Shown piece after piece: positions 36,732-46,022 of a stretch of 64,000 nucleotides of DNA. Source of the DNA: Photorhabdus caribbeanensis (GTDB taxonomy: Bacteria; Pseudomonadota; Gammaproteobacteria; Enterobacterales; Enterobacteriaceae); the NCBI RefSeq assembly GCF_018448885.1, contig NZ_RCWB01000023.1, positions 24,716-88,715 of the forward strand. Reading direction: 5' to 3'. Numbering within the stretch: the stretch's first letter is position 1; every line of letters begins with the position of its first letter. The notes under the pieces were generated by a model. That model had not been told where the DNA came from. It saw only the letters and a list, made by a program, of their open reading frames with translations, and made no database searches. The position numbers were made by a program, and so were the translations under genes.

Positions 36732-37097
36732 ATGCAATCTGATTCAGGTTTGGACGTCTTGCTTGGGTTGCATGGTCAGAGAGTTTATCGAGATGATGGT
36801 TATTGGTGGAAAATTGAGGTATGGACAGTTAAGCCGACGAATTTCATTCCACATGGTATTCGTTATAACTTAACGCTACATGACAAATACAACACGCGAG
36901 TATTTGGCATGGATAATGCGCACGCAATTATTTCACCAAGGAGAAGTCAGTATCGAGGACGATTGGTGTATGACCATGTTCACAGAAACTCCATAGATAA
37001 AGGTGTTCCGTATGAATTTACTTCTGCATATCAGTTAATTGAGGATTTCTTTACTAAAATTGATGAAATTATCGCTGAACGCGAAAAAAGAGGGTAA
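36732..37097 (+). CDS. TumE-like toxin of a toxin-antitoxin pair (DUF6516 type)
   Basis: A 121-residue protein with WWKIEVWTVKPTNFIPHGIRYNLTLHD near the start and DNAHAI...HVHRNS in the middle, the pattern I recall for the TumE/DUF6516 toxin family. It overlies no other gene, has AGGAGG just before its ATG, and ends 4 bases before the HTH partner. The molecular target is not known to me. Identification rests on sequence pattern and pairing. Confidence 0.65.
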   Translation: MQSDSGLDVLLGLHGQRVYRDDGYWWKIEVWTVKPTNFIPHGIRYNLTLHDKYNTRVFGMDNAHAIISPRRSQYRGRLVYDHVHRNSIDKGVPYEFTSAYQLIEDFFTKIDEIIAEREKRG

Positions 37098-37101
37098 TAC
37101 G

Positions 37102-37503
37102 ATGAAAGCACTCATTGGCGTGATGAATGAAGAACTTATACGCAAGCGCACATTGGCTATTATTAAGGGTGAATATATTGTTCAACCTGATGAGCCTAAG
37201 ATTTGGTTTACTTCCATGATTGCGCTTGCTCAAGTACTTAGCAGTGATAATATTGCGCTTCTGCGTCTTATCGATGAGCACAAACCAGAGACAATCGCAG
37301 AGCTGGCTAATCTATCAGGAAGGAAACCAAGCAACTTGTCAGTCACATTAAAGACACTTAGCCGACATGGTTTTGTCACGCTTGAAAAAAGTAATAAAAG
37401 TGTAAAACCAAAGGCGCTGTTTACTGACTTTGAAATAAAAATTGAGCAGGAAATCAGTGAAAGGGTGATGTCATCTTGTGGGGCTAAAAATATAGCAGCT
37501 TGA
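37102..37503 (+). CDS. HTH antitoxin/regulator paired with the TumE-like toxin
   Basis: A 133-residue protein with a MarR/ArsR-like winged-helix segment (ALLRLIDEHKPETIAELANLSGRKPSNLSVTLKTLSRHGFVTLEK), typical of TumA-type antitoxins that also repress their own operon. The start at ATG 37102 has GAGGG upstream; an ATG at 37039 lies inside the toxin gene in another frame. The toxin-then-antitoxin order matches HicAB at the window's left end rather than the classic antitoxin-first order. Confidence 0.7.
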   Translation: MKALIGVMNEELIRKRTLAIIKGEYIVQPDEPKIWFTSMIALAQVLSSDNIALLRLIDEHKPETIAELANLSGRKPSNLSVTLKTLSRHGFVTLEKSNKSVKPKALFTDFEIKIEQEISERVMSSCGAKNIAA

Positions 37504-37561
37504 AATAGTAAATTTAACACCATGTAAATGAATACAACGTAAACTTGTTTATAACTTTCAG

Positions 37562-37585
37562 CCTCATGGTTTTATCACTGTGAGG
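37562..37585 (+). terminator. Hairpin downstream of the TumE/TumA pair
   Basis: CCTCATGGT and ACTGTGAGG pair with two G-U wobbles around a short loop, about 60 bases after the antitoxin stop; the tail is weakly T-rich. Its flanks resemble the hicAB terminator: both have CAGCCTCATG upstream and ATTGAAC downstream. The remaining 318 bases to the first ail gene show no ORF; the ail promoter must be there. Confidence 0.5.
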
Positions 37586-37903
37586 TCTGATTGAACGATT
37601 ATTCAGCTATAATAGCGCGTTATTGAGATCAATAAATAAATGTGAGAAATAAAATAATCACATTGATAATTATAATTGAGGAAAATAGTTCTTAATTCCC
37701 GAACGTATGATTATTGACCGTCGCTATTCTATTAACTGAGATATCAGATCCTGAATACCTGTATTATTTTAAGATTTCTTGTTAAAAAACAATATGATTG
37801 AAGCATTAAGTATTTAATACCACGTTACATTCTGTTTTTCGATAAGTATATTTTAACAAAGCAAATCATTATTACTTGTACAATAACTATTTAGGACGTT
37901 CCA

Positions 37904-38449
37904 ATGAAAAAGGCATTGATAGCCTCAGCAGTGGCAGTTGGTTTATCTGTATTCACATTTGCAGCAAACGCCGGTGAACACACGATTTCTGGTGGCTATG
38001 CTCAGAGTCATGTGAAATATGATGGTGAAAAGCTCGATGAAAACCCAAAAGGTTTTAACCTGAAATATCGTTACGAGCTGGATAATAATTGGGGTGTTGT
38101 TGGCTCATTCACGATGACACATCAGGGTTATGATTACTATTATGGTAGTAGCAAGATTGGTACTGGTGATTTAGATTACTATTCTCTGATGGCGGGTCCT
38201 ACATATCGCTTTAATGAGTACGTGAGTGTATACGGTCTGGTTGGTGCTGCACATGGAAAGGACAAGAGTGAATTTTCTGCCTATGGCTATAACTTTGAAT
38301 ATAAAGAAAGTAAGACCTCTGCTGCTTATGGTTTAGGATTGCAGTTTAACCCTATGCCAAATTGGGTTATTGATGCATCTTATGAATATTCAAAAGTAGG
38401 TGACTACAAAGTAGGCACTTGGGTAATTGGTGCGGGTTATCGATTCTAA
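37904..38449 (+). CDS. Ail/OmpX-family outer-membrane protein (copy 1)
   Basis: A 181-residue protein with a signal peptide (residues 1-23, cleaved after AANA) and an eight-stranded beta-barrel pattern of alternating aromatic residues, ending in the outer-membrane signature ...VGTWVIGAGYRF with a terminal Phe. The family (Ail, OmpX, PagC) is linked to host-cell adhesion and serum or complement resistance. It is a close paralogue of the gene 580 bases downstream, the main differences being in the surface-loop regions (DYYYGSSKIGTGD and SEFSAYGYNFEYKESK). Confidence 0.9.
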   Translation: MKKALIASAVAVGLSVFTFAANAGEHTISGGYAQSHVKYDGEKLDENPKGFNLKYRYELDNNWGVVGSFTMTHQGYDYYYGSSKIGTGDLDYYSLMAGPTYRFNEYVSVYGLVGAAHGKDKSEFSAYGYNFEYKESKTSAAYGLGLQFNPMPNWVIDASYEYSKVGDYKVGTWVIGAGYRF

Positions 38450-38770
38450 ATAGTTTTTCTAGTGTAGTCGTTCCTTTAAAGGGAATTCAGTCCAACTTTT
38501 GCGATTTGTGTAATCTCATTAAGTGACTGAAGATAATAAATTAATGTTAGCACCAACCTCTCTGTTAGCTTATTAGATAGTTTATTCATCAAGGCTGTCG
38601 AAATAATGAAGATAGAGAGTATGGATTTTCATCAGGGATTATTAAAACCGGATATATGTTTTTGACTATTGGTTTAGTGTCCATATGTCTATTTAGTTGA
38701 AATTGTTAGTCCATGTTTAGCCATGTAATCTGAAGATTATTCCTTTATTAGTTATCACTATATTCTAGAC
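38450..38770. other. Non-coding stretch between ail copy 1 and its terminator
   Basis: About 320 bases that separate the copy 1 stop from a terminator nearly identical to the one found only 43 bases after copy 2. No ORF of note. It may be an insertion or a long untranslated 3' end able to carry a small RNA. Confidence 0.35.
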
Positions 38771-38804
38771 AAAATTCCCTGTTGTAAGGCAGGGAATTTT
38801 TTTG
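38771..38804 (+). terminator. Terminator of the first ail locus
   Basis: AAAATTCCCTG and CAGGGAATTTT pair around an 8-base loop and run into seven Ts, a strong Rho-independent terminator, though 320 bases after the stop codon. It shares the core AATTCCCTGTTG...CAGGGAATTTTTTTGC with the terminator after copy 2. Confidence 0.85.
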
Positions 38805-39030
38805 CTTTTATCTCAGCAGTGAAGTGATGAAATGCTAATAAGTACAAAAAATATCCGATTAAGATGAAAAGATTCTTCTGTTACAGGATGGAAAGTGGTT
38901 ATTACTTGATCTTGTTGAATAGAAACTTAACAAAAAACAAAATTGAGTTGTTTTATATTGATTTTTGATAAATAATCACGGCCCGCAATTAAGTTTTTTC
39001 TATATTTTATACAATAATTAGGGCTTTTTA

Positions 39031-39570
39031 ATGAAAAGAACATTGGTAGCTTCAGTGGTGGCAGCAGGTTTATCTGTGTTTGCATTTGCGGCAAATGCTG
39101 ATGAACACACAATTTCGGGTGGTTATGCTCAGAGTCATATGAAGTTTGGAGATGATAAGGTTGATGATCATCCAAAGGGCCTCAACTTAAAATATCGCTA
39201 CGAATTGGATAATAATTGGGGTGTTATCAGCTCGTTTACGTATACATATTTGGGTTACGAGTTTTATAGTGGTGGCCGAAAAGTAGCTAAAGCTGATATA
39301 GATTATTATTCTCTGATGGCGGGTCCTACATATCGTTTTAATGACTATGTTAGTGCATACGGTATGGTTGGTGCTGCACGTGGAAAGGTTAAGGTCTCTG
39401 ATTTTGTTCATTCAGAGTCAGAAAGTAATAGTAAAACATCTATTGGCTACGGACTCGGATTACAGTTTAACCCTATGCCAAATTGGACTATTGATACATC
39501 CTATGAATATTCAAAACTGGGTGAAACTAAAGTAGGCACTTGGGTAGTTGGCGTAGGTTATCGGTTCTAA
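39031..39570 (+). CDS. Ail/OmpX-family outer-membrane protein (copy 2)
   Basis: A 179-residue paralogue of the previous gene. The signal peptide (residues 1-23, AANA), the SGGYAQSHMKFGDDKV start, the block MAGPTYRFNDYVSAYGMVGAARGK and the terminal WVVGVGYRF are shared; the surface-loop segments (EFYSGGRKVAKAD and VSDFVHSESESNSK) differ from copy 1. Tandem copies with loop differences suggest diversification of the exposed part for adhesion or immune evasion. Confidence 0.9.
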   Translation: MKRTLVASVVAAGLSVFAFAANADEHTISGGYAQSHMKFGDDKVDDHPKGLNLKYRYELDNNWGVISSFTYTYLGYEFYSGGRKVAKADIDYYSLMAGPTYRFNDYVSAYGMVGAARGKVKVSDFVHSESESNSKTSIGYGLGLQFNPMPNWTIDTSYEYSKLGETKVGTWVVGVGYRF

Positions 39571-39612
39571 TCTAAATTCGCTAATTAATATTTGATTAGC
39601 TCTCTTTTCTAT

Positions 39613-39646
39613 AGAATTCCCTGTTGAAAAACAGGGAATTTTTTTG
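39613..39646 (+). terminator. Terminator of ail copy 2
   Basis: AATTCCCTGTT and AACAGGGAATT pair around a short A-rich loop and run into a T-tract, about 43 bases after the stop codon. Confidence 0.88.
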
Positions 39647-39687
39647 CATTTTAGATCAATCCAGATATAACAGCTTATTCTGTTTAT

Positions 39688-39720
39688 CCCCATAGTGTTA
39701 TCACTATGGGGTTTTGTTTT
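39688..39720. terminator. Strong hairpin between ail copy 2 and yciC
   Basis: CCCCATAGTG and CACTATGGGG form a perfect 10-base stem with a TTAT loop, followed on the plus strand by TTTTGTTTT. It abuts the yciC stop and, having AAAAC on the other side, may also end the minus-strand yciC transcript. The stem resembles the hairpin after the TumE/TumA pair. Confidence 0.75.
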
Positions 39721-40489
39721 ATATTGATTTTTGTTGTGAAGAGGCAACCAGCATATACAACCGGAACAGGTAAATCAGCAAAATGGCTGAGATGAGGTTA
39801 TTAAACACACCAAGAATAATCCCTGCCATCTCACTGTGAATGAATGTTAGGCGGTCAATAATAAATACCAGCAACAGCCTTGCGGTCAGCCACAAAAGAA
39901 TTGCCGGAACCAGCAGACGAATATTAGCAAATGCCAGTTTCCAGCTTATTTTTATAGCAGCAAAAACGCCGCAACGCTCGGCAGTCATAATAACGGGTGA
40001 TAGAGCTAGTGCGATCGACAAAATAATGCCGGGTACTAGCATCAGCATCAAGCCCAATTGAATTAGCAGGGTGCAGATAAGCAGTAATAGGAACAGTTTC
40101 GGTAATTGGCTTGCTGATAAACCAATTGCCTGTAATGAAGAAATACGATTTCCCGCTGAAACTGCCGCGACTAGCGTCAGTACACCACCGACCAGCAGCA
40201 CGCTGCCAATCATACTTGAGAAAATGGTCCCGATTCCCGCCCGCATGATCATTGACTGTTGCTCTGGGGTCATTTGAGACACCAGCTCCTGAATACCGGC
40301 CTTGCCTGAAGTGGCAAACGTGAATTCTGCTTCTGTCAGCAACTTCATCTGTTCGCTGTCAGGAATAAACAGGTGCCCCAATAAAGTGGTAACTAGAGCC
40401 GCCAGAACGGCTAGGGTCAGGGTACTTAACAGTTGATTTTTGAAAAAGTTAAAACTGTCACGGTACAGGGTATTCGCCGTGATTGGCAT
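39719..40489 (-). CDS. yciC: UPF0259 membrane protein YciC
   Basis: A 256-residue polytopic protein with six hydrophobic segments. It matches E. coli YciC in MPITANTLYRDSFNFFKNQ at the start, the MTPEQQS loop and the ending SNLISAILLIYLFRLYMLV-like segment. I start at ATG 40489, which aligns with the E. coli start; a longer frame to 40519 adds ten hydrophobic residues that the family lacks. Function is unknown. Confidence 0.88.
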   Translation of the reverse strand: MPITANTLYRDSFNFFKNQLLSTLTLAVLAALVTTLLGHLFIPDSEQMKLLTEAEFTFATSGKAGIQELVSQMTPEQQSMIMRAGIGTIFSSMIGSVLLVGGVLTLVAAVSAGNRISSLQAIGLSASQLPKLFLLLLICTLLIQLGLMLMLVPGIILSIALALSPVIMTAERCGVFAAIKISWKLAFANIRLLVPAILLWLTARLLLVFIIDRLTFIHSEMAGIILGVFNNLISAILLIYLFRLYMLVASSQQKSI

Positions 40490-40768
40490 GAAGACAGCTC
40501 CTATCAGGTTAAACAACAATGCATAGGGGATGATTGTACCTTGTTATGGGGAAACGTGGATAGTAGAAACAAGATGATGCGGATAAATTGATGGTTAACA
40601 GTGATTGTTGATGGTAGAAAAAAGTTCTTCACATTATATTCTTAAGATAAAAATAAACATAAAATTAACCTTATTAAAACATAATGGAAATATAATGATA
40701 AGGAAAGATAAAACATCGGAATGAGTATATAAATAAAGGATTTCTAACTGATTAATAATAAATAAACT

Positions 40769-40782
40769 TTGATCTGGATCAA
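40769..40782. promoter_or_regulatory. Perfect FNR box upstream of ompW
   Basis: TTGAT-CTGG-ATCAA matches the FNR consensus at all ten specified positions. It lies about 147 bases before the ompW start, in a 439-base gap that otherwise shows only AT-rich sequence. OmpW of E. coli is known to be FNR-activated, so function is likely. Confidence 0.75.
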
Positions 40783-40928
40783 TTTAAAATAATACCTAAT
40801 TGAAATAATAATATTATAAATATGCGGTTTTACTGAAATTCTTTGAAAGATGTGATCTGTCTTGGATCATAGATTCTAATATATGAGTATATTTTAATTG
40901 ACTTTAAATCACAGTAATGGGATGAATA

Positions 40929-41570
40929 ATGAAAAAAATTTCTGCATTTGTATTAGCAGCGGCAACTTTAGCACCATCATTTGCTTTTGCGCATGAAGCA
41001 GGTGATTTTATTTTCCGCACAGGTACTGCAACAGTAAGACCTAATACGGGTTCTGATAATGTATTAGGGGTGGGCTCTTTGAGTGCGGATAATAATACCC
41101 AGATGGGTTTAACCTTCAGTTATATGATTACTGATAATATTGGTTTTGAATTACTGGCAGGGACACCCTTCCAGCATCGGGTAAGTTTACCGGGTGTTGG
41201 TGACATTGCTAAAGTAAAACATCTACCGCCGACATTAATGGCACAGTACTATTTCGGTTCTAAAGAAAGTAGTTTCCGCCCTTATGTTGGTGTTGGTCTG
41301 AACTATACCACTTTCTTTAATGAAAAATTCAATGGTAATTCGGCCGTTAAAGATAATAACTTGCATAGTCTGGACTTGAAGGACTCCTGGGGTGTTGCGG
41401 GGCAGGTTGGTCTGGATTATGAGTTAGATCAGAATTGGATGTTGAACGCCTCTGTATGGTGGGTAAACATTGAAACGGATGTGAAATTTAAAGCAGGTGA
41501 TCAGCAATATAAAATTGATACCCGGCTAGATCCGTGGGTATTTATGTTTGGGGTTGGTTATCACTTTTAA
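40929..41570 (+). CDS. ompW: Outer-membrane protein OmpW
   Basis: An eight-stranded beta-barrel with a narrow hydrophobic channel, tied to the anaerobic switch and small-molecule uptake. The 213-residue protein has a signal peptide (residues 1-21, cleaved after FAFA, before HEAGDF), the OmpW core EAGDFIFRTGTATVRPN and FELLAGTPFQHRV, and ends in a barrel strand FGVGYHF with C-terminal Phe. Convergent with trpA, and sharing its terminator. Confidence 0.95.
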   Translation: MKKISAFVLAAATLAPSFAFAHEAGDFIFRTGTATVRPNTGSDNVLGVGSLSADNNTQMGLTFSYMITDNIGFELLAGTPFQHRVSLPGVGDIAKVKHLPPTLMAQYYFGSKESSFRPYVGVGLNYTTFFNEKFNGNSAVKDNNLHSLDLKDSWGVAGQVGLDYELDQNWMLNASVWWVNIETDVKFKAGDQQYKIDTRLDPWVFMFGVGYHF

Positions 41571-41571
41571 T

Positions 41572-41603
41572 AAAAAAATGGGGCAGATTTTGCCCCATTT
41601 TTT
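41572..41603. terminator. Bidirectional terminator of ompW and the trp operon
   Basis: AAAAAAATGGGGC and GCCCCATTTTTT pair around a 7-base loop. The A- and T-tracts let it serve ompW on the plus strand and trpA, whose stop is 4 bases away, on the minus strand. Confidence 0.9.
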
Positions 41604-41606
41604 GTA

Positions 41607-42413
41607 TTAAAGTTGAGTGGCAGATTTCATTTTTGATACAAATTCAGCCAGCTTTTTCAGCATTATTTCTGGCTGGGAAAGATTTTCTTCGATAATTTTA
41701 ACGACGGCAGATCCGGAAATGGCTCCCGCTGCGCCACTCGTTAATGTTTCTTTGACCTGCTCAGGTTCTGAAATCCCAAATCCCTGTAACGGTGGTGCCG
41801 CATGATATTCTCGTAGTTTATTGACTAAATGATTTAACGGTTTTTCACCTCGTCTTTCTGTACCGGTCACTCCTGCTCTTGATAATAAATAGGTATATCC
41901 GCGGCCATAAGAGGCAATTTCACGCAATAGCTCATCTTCCGCGTTGGGTGGGCAAATAAAAATAGGGGCAATACCATGTTTCATGGCCGCGATACGGAAT
42001 GGCCGTGATTCTGATATAGGAACATCTGCAACGAGTACCGAATCGACCTCTGCATTTTTGCAACGGCGATAGAATTCGTCTATTCCATGATGAAAAACCA
42101 GGTTGGCATACATTAATAAACCAATAGGAATATCAGGATATTTTGCCCGAATTTTTGTTAATAGCTCAAAACAGAGTGTGGGGGTCACATTTGAGGAGAA
42201 GGCGCGTAGATTAGCGTTTTGAATAGTTGGGCCGTCAGCCAGCGGATCAGAAAAGGGAATACTTAACTCAAGAGCGTCAGCACCGCTTGCAATCAGAGTA
42301 TCAATAATTTCCAATGATAATTCCGGGTTTGGATCGCCTAGGGTGACAAAGGGGACAAAAGCACCTTGTTTACGACTTTCCAGTTGTTTAAATAGCTGCT
42401 CATAACGTTCCAT
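41607..42413 (-). CDS. trpA: Tryptophan synthase alpha subunit
   Basis: Cleaves indole-3-glycerol phosphate to indole and glyceraldehyde 3-phosphate; indole is channelled to TrpB. The 268-residue TIM barrel has the signature [20 protein letters not shown], the catalytic Glu in the LELSIPFS strand and Asp in the SDPLADGP loop, and the mobile loop [13 protein letters not shown]. It overlaps trpB by one base (TAATG), the coupling expected for a 1:1 complex. Confidence 0.97.
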   Translation of the reverse strand: MERYEQLFKQLESRKQGAFVPFVTLGDPNPELSLEIIDTLIASGADALELSIPFSDPLADGPTIQNANLRAFSSNVTPTLCFELLTKIRAKYPDIPIGLLMYANLVFHHGIDEFYRRCKNAEVDSVLVADVPISESRPFRIAAMKHGIAPIFICPPNAEDELLREIASYGRGYTYLLSRAGVTGTERRGEKPLNHLVNKLREYHAAPPLQGFGISEPEQVKETLTSGAAGAISGSAVVKIIEENLSQPEIMLKKLAEFVSKMKSATQL

Positions 42414-43603
42414 TAGATTTCCCCTCTGGATTTTAAAATATCGTGGACAGTAAATATGTCTTTATCACCGCGACCGGATAGATTAACGATCAGTAATTGC
42501 TCTTTATCAGGAGCTTGATGGATCATTTTCAGAGCATAAGCCAGCGCATGAGAGGATTCGAGGGCTGGAATAATGCCTTCCTCACGGGAAAGGGTTTTGA
42601 ATGCTGCTAATGCTTCATCATCGGTGATGGAAACATAATCAGCCCGTCCAATACTGTTCAGATAGGCATGTTGAGGGCCAACGGAAGGGAAATCCAGACC
42701 GGCGGAAATAGAATAAGATTCTTCAATCTGGCCTTCATCTGTCTGCATCATTGGCGATTTCATACCAAAATAGATGCCCAATTTGCCATGTTTCAGTGGA
42801 GCGCCATGCTTACCGGTTTCAATACCGAGCCCGGCAGGTTCAATACCAATGAGGCGGACCGAGGTTTCAGGAATGAATTCAGCAAACATGCCAATGGCAT
42901 TGGAGCCTCCACCGACACAAGCTAACACCGCATCGGGCAGGCGTCCCTCTTTTGCCAGAATTTGGGATTTGGCTTCTTCGCCGATCATACGCTGGAACTC
43001 TCGAACCATCGTCGGATACGGGTGGGGTCCAGCGGCAGTCCCTAATAAGTAGTGGGCTTTATCGTAGCTGCCAGACCAATCACGTAATGCTTCATTGCAG
43101 GCATCTTTTAAAGTAGCAGAACCACTGTGAACCGGAATCACTTCGGCTCCCATCAGACGCATACGGAAAACATTAGGGGATTGGCGCTCCACATCTTTAG
43201 CGCCCATATAAATGCGGCATTTCATATTTAAAAGTGCGCAGGTGAGGGCGGTTGCTACACCATGTTGACCAGCGCCGGTTTCCGCAATAATTTCGTTTTT
43301 ACCCATGCGTTTCGCTAATAATGCCTGACCAAGTACCTGATTGGTTTTATGAGCGCCGCCGTGTAATAGATCTTCACGTTTCAGATAAAGGCGGGTTTTG
43401 GTGCCTTTCGTCAGATTACGACATAACGTTAATGCTGTTGGTCTGCCGGCATAGTTTTTCAGTAGATCCTGAAATTCTTGCTGGAATTCGGGATCTTGTT
43501 GAGCTGCAATAAATGCGGCTTCTAATTGTTCAAGGGCTGGAATAAGGATCTGTGGTACAAATTGTCCGCCGAAATCGCCAAAATAAGGGTTAAGTTTACT
43601 CAT
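42413..43603 (-). CDS. trpB: Tryptophan synthase beta subunit
   Basis: A PLP enzyme that joins indole and serine to make tryptophan. The 396-residue protein has the PLP lysine in [11 protein letters not shown], the phosphate-binding [10 protein letters not shown] loop and the family start [18 protein letters not shown]. It is coupled to trpA. Confidence 0.97.
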   Translation of the reverse strand: MSKLNPYFGDFGGQFVPQILIPALEQLEAAFIAAQQDPEFQQEFQDLLKNYAGRPTALTLCRNLTKGTKTRLYLKREDLLHGGAHKTNQVLGQALLAKRMGKNEIIAETGAGQHGVATALTCALLNMKCRIYMGAKDVERQSPNVFRMRLMGAEVIPVHSGSATLKDACNEALRDWSGSYDKAHYLLGTAAGPHPYPTMVREFQRMIGEEAKSQILAKEGRLPDAVLACVGGGSNAIGMFAEFIPETSVRLIGIEPAGLGIETGKHGAPLKHGKLGIYFGMKSPMMQTDEGQIEESYSISAGLDFPSVGPQHAYLNSIGRADYVSITDDEALAAFKTLSREEGIIPALESSHALAYALKMIHQAPDKEQLLIVNLSGRGDKDIFTVHDILKSRGEI

Positions 43604-43643
43604 TGTTCTACTTGTCCATTTATATGAATCGGAAAATTGTTAC

Positions 43644-45008
43644 TTACTGGTAACAGCGTAGAAGCTGAAACACTTTATTTAGTTTATGACTGCTTTTAAT
43701 GCCAGGTGCGTTTTCGACGCCAGAGTTAAAATCAAGTCCGCAACAGCCATATTTTGCTGCTTGTTGGCAATTTTCTTCATTTAACCCACCGGCTAGCATG
43801 ACATTGGCGAGTAATTGCTTTTCAAGTAATTGCCAATCGAAACTTTGGCCGGTTCCACCTTTGCCGTTATCCAGTAAATAACGGTCAATATTTCCGGCTT
43901 GGGCGTGAAAGTCATCTTTCGACATATCAACTGCTTTCCAGATTTGACAATTTTCAGGCAGGGTTTTTCGCAGTTCAGCAATATAAACTTCGCCTTCTGC
44001 GCCATGTAATTGCACCGCAGCCAGAGAAAGGATACGGGCGATATGACTGATGAATGCAGATGATTGATTTTGAAATACCCCTACATATTTGAGATTTGCT
44101 GCATTAATAATTTGTTGGGCCTGTTGGATATTAATCTTACGCGGTGAATGCTCAGCAAATATTAAACCACCATAAACAGCACCTGCCTGTAATGCTGCTT
44201 TAGCATCTTGTGGACGAGTTAACCCACAGACTTTATTTTCACCCAGAATCAGTTGACGTAATGCTAAGTCCAGATTGGATTGAGCCATTAAAGCACTGCC
44301 AATGAGAAAGCCATTAGCATAATAACTAAGATCACGAATTTGTTGATGCTGGTGGATGCCCGACTCGCTGATAACAATTGTTCCTTCCGGTAATTGTGGC
44401 GCAAGTTGTTTAGTACGGTTTAAATCAATAGAAAGATCTCTCAAGTCACGGTTATTGATGCCAATAACTTTAGCTTTCAGCGCAACCGCTCTGGCTCGCT
44501 CTTCCTCTGAGCTGATTTCCGTCAGTACGCCCATATTCAGGCTATGCGCAAGTTGAGACAGTGCAATATATTGTTGATCATCGAGAACAGAAAGCATTAG
44601 TAAAATTGCATCGGCTTGATAATAACGAGCAAGATAAATTTGATAAGGATCGATAATAAAATCTTTGCACAATACCGGCTGGTGAACGGCATCACTGACT
44701 AAACGAAGAAATTCATAGCTACCCTGAAAATATTTTTCATCAGTTAATACAGAGATGGCGGCAGCATAAGGCTGATAAATTTTCGCTATTTGAACAGGAT
44801 CAAAATCCTGACGAATAACGCCTTTAGAAGGAGAGGCTTTTTTGCATTCCAGAATAAAAACCGTCTGTTGACTGCTTAGCGCTTGATAAAAATGACGATT
44901 GCTGGCAACAACGGCATCGATAAAACTTTCCAATGGTTGTTGCTGTTTGCGATTAATAAGGTATTCGGCTTTATCATTAACTATTTTCTGTAAAATAGTG
45001 GCTTGCAT
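43644..45008 (-). CDS. trpC: Bifunctional indole-3-glycerol-phosphate synthase / phosphoribosylanthranilate isomerase
   Basis: A fused TrpC-TrpF enzyme of 454 residues, the same fusion as in E. coli. Residues 1-255 are the IGP synthase barrel (FILECKKASPSKG with its lysine pair, and TEISSEEERARA); residues 256-454 are the isomerase barrel (VCGLTRPQDAKAAL, with the catalytic Cys, and GLDFNSGVENAPGIK). It carries out the isomerisation and ring closure of the pathway. Confidence 0.96.
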   Translation of the reverse strand: MQATILQKIVNDKAEYLINRKQQQPLESFIDAVVASNRHFYQALSSQQTVFILECKKASPSKGVIRQDFDPVQIAKIYQPYAAAISVLTDEKYFQGSYEFLRLVSDAVHQPVLCKDFIIDPYQIYLARYYQADAILLMLSVLDDQQYIALSQLAHSLNMGVLTEISSEEERARAVALKAKVIGINNRDLRDLSIDLNRTKQLAPQLPEGTIVISESGIHQHQQIRDLSYYANGFLIGSALMAQSNLDLALRQLILGENKVCGLTRPQDAKAALQAGAVYGGLIFAEHSPRKINIQQAQQIINAANLKYVGVFQNQSSAFISHIARILSLAAVQLHGAEGEVYIAELRKTLPENCQIWKAVDMSKDDFHAQAGNIDRYLLDNGKGGTGQSFDWQLLEKQLLANVMLAGGLNEENCQQAAKYGCCGLDFNSGVENAPGIKSSHKLNKVFQLLRCYQ

Positions 45009-45010
45009 GA

Positions 45011-46015
45011 TTAACTCCTTGTTGCAAGTGCTATGACTCGTTCATAAGCTCGACCACTGTGAATGGCTTCGAGAGCTTGTTGGGTGTTATGACGTAAATT
45101 TTCCTGTCCATGAATTTTCATTAACAGGGCAACGTTAGCCGCAACGGCATCAGCATGAGCCTTCTTGCCTCGTCCTTGTAACAATAAACTGAGCATTTCA
45201 CGATTATCTTCTGGAGAACCTCCTTTTAAAGCGGATATTGGATGATGTTGTAAACCAAAATCTTCAGCGTTTAATTGATAATGGATAATTTCTCCATTAT
45301 TAAGTTCTGCAACTTGCGTCGGTGCATGTAGTGCGACTTCATCCATGCCGCCGCTGTGAACAACCGCTGCCCGTTGATAGCCGAGAACCTGTAAAGTGCG
45401 GGCAATCGGCTCAACGAGCTCAGGGCTGTAAACGCCAATTAAAGCCAGTGGCGGGCGGGCTGGGTTAATTAGAGGACCTAGTATATTGAATAGCGTTCGG
45501 GTTTTCAGTTGTTGACGTACCGGCATTGCATGACGGAATCCAAGATGATACTGCGGTGCGAATAGGAAACAGATGCCGATTTCATCGAGTGCGCTACGGG
45601 CACATTCCGCGCTGATATCAAGGGTGATACCAAACGCAGCCAATAAATCAGAAGAACCTGACCGACTGGAAACACTGCGGTTGCCATGTTTGGCGACTTT
45701 AATCTGGCAAGTCGCGGCGACAAAAGCACTGGCGGTTGAAATATTGATACTGTTTGTACCATCGCCGCCTGTTCCGACGATATCGCAGAAAGTGTAATCC
45801 GGCCGTGGAAATGGCAGGGCATTTGCCAGTAATGCTTGGGCTGCACCGGCGATCTCCTGGGGTTGTTCACCGCGTAATTTCATGCTGATAAGTACAGCAG
45901 CGAGTAGTGATTCACTTAATTCTCCTTGAATAATAGCTGCAAATAGTTGCTGGCTTTCTTGCTGTGTCAGTGTCTGCGCATTAAACAATTTATTGAAAAT
46001 AGTCTGCATTTTCAT
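45011..46015 (-). CDS. trpD: Anthranilate phosphoribosyltransferase
   Basis: Transfers phosphoribosyl to anthranilate. The 334-residue protein has [19 protein letters not shown], the PRPP-binding loop, and [21 protein letters not shown]. It is a stand-alone enzyme: the glutamine amidotransferase TrpG is separate, unlike the TrpGD fusion of E. coli, which fits Photorhabdus and Yersinia-type operons. Confidence 0.96.
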   Translation of the reverse strand: MKMQTIFNKLFNAQTLTQQESQQLFAAIIQGELSESLLAAVLISMKLRGEQPQEIAGAAQALLANALPFPRPDYTFCDIVGTGGDGTNSINISTASAFVAATCQIKVAKHGNRSVSSRSGSSDLLAAFGITLDISAECARSALDEIGICFLFAPQYHLGFRHAMPVRQQLKTRTLFNILGPLINPARPPLALIGVYSPELVEPIARTLQVLGYQRAAVVHSGGMDEVALHAPTQVAELNNGEIIHYQLNAEDFGLQHHPISALKGGSPEDNREMLSLLLQGRGKKAHADAVAANVALLMKIHGQENLRHNTQQALEAIHSGRAYERVIALATRS

Positions 46016-46022
46016 CTTCCCT

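Noticed and set aside
37039..37101. Extended start of the TumA-like antitoxin inside the toxin gene
   Set aside because: The extra 21 residues overlap the toxin in another frame and ATG 37102 has a good GAGGG site.
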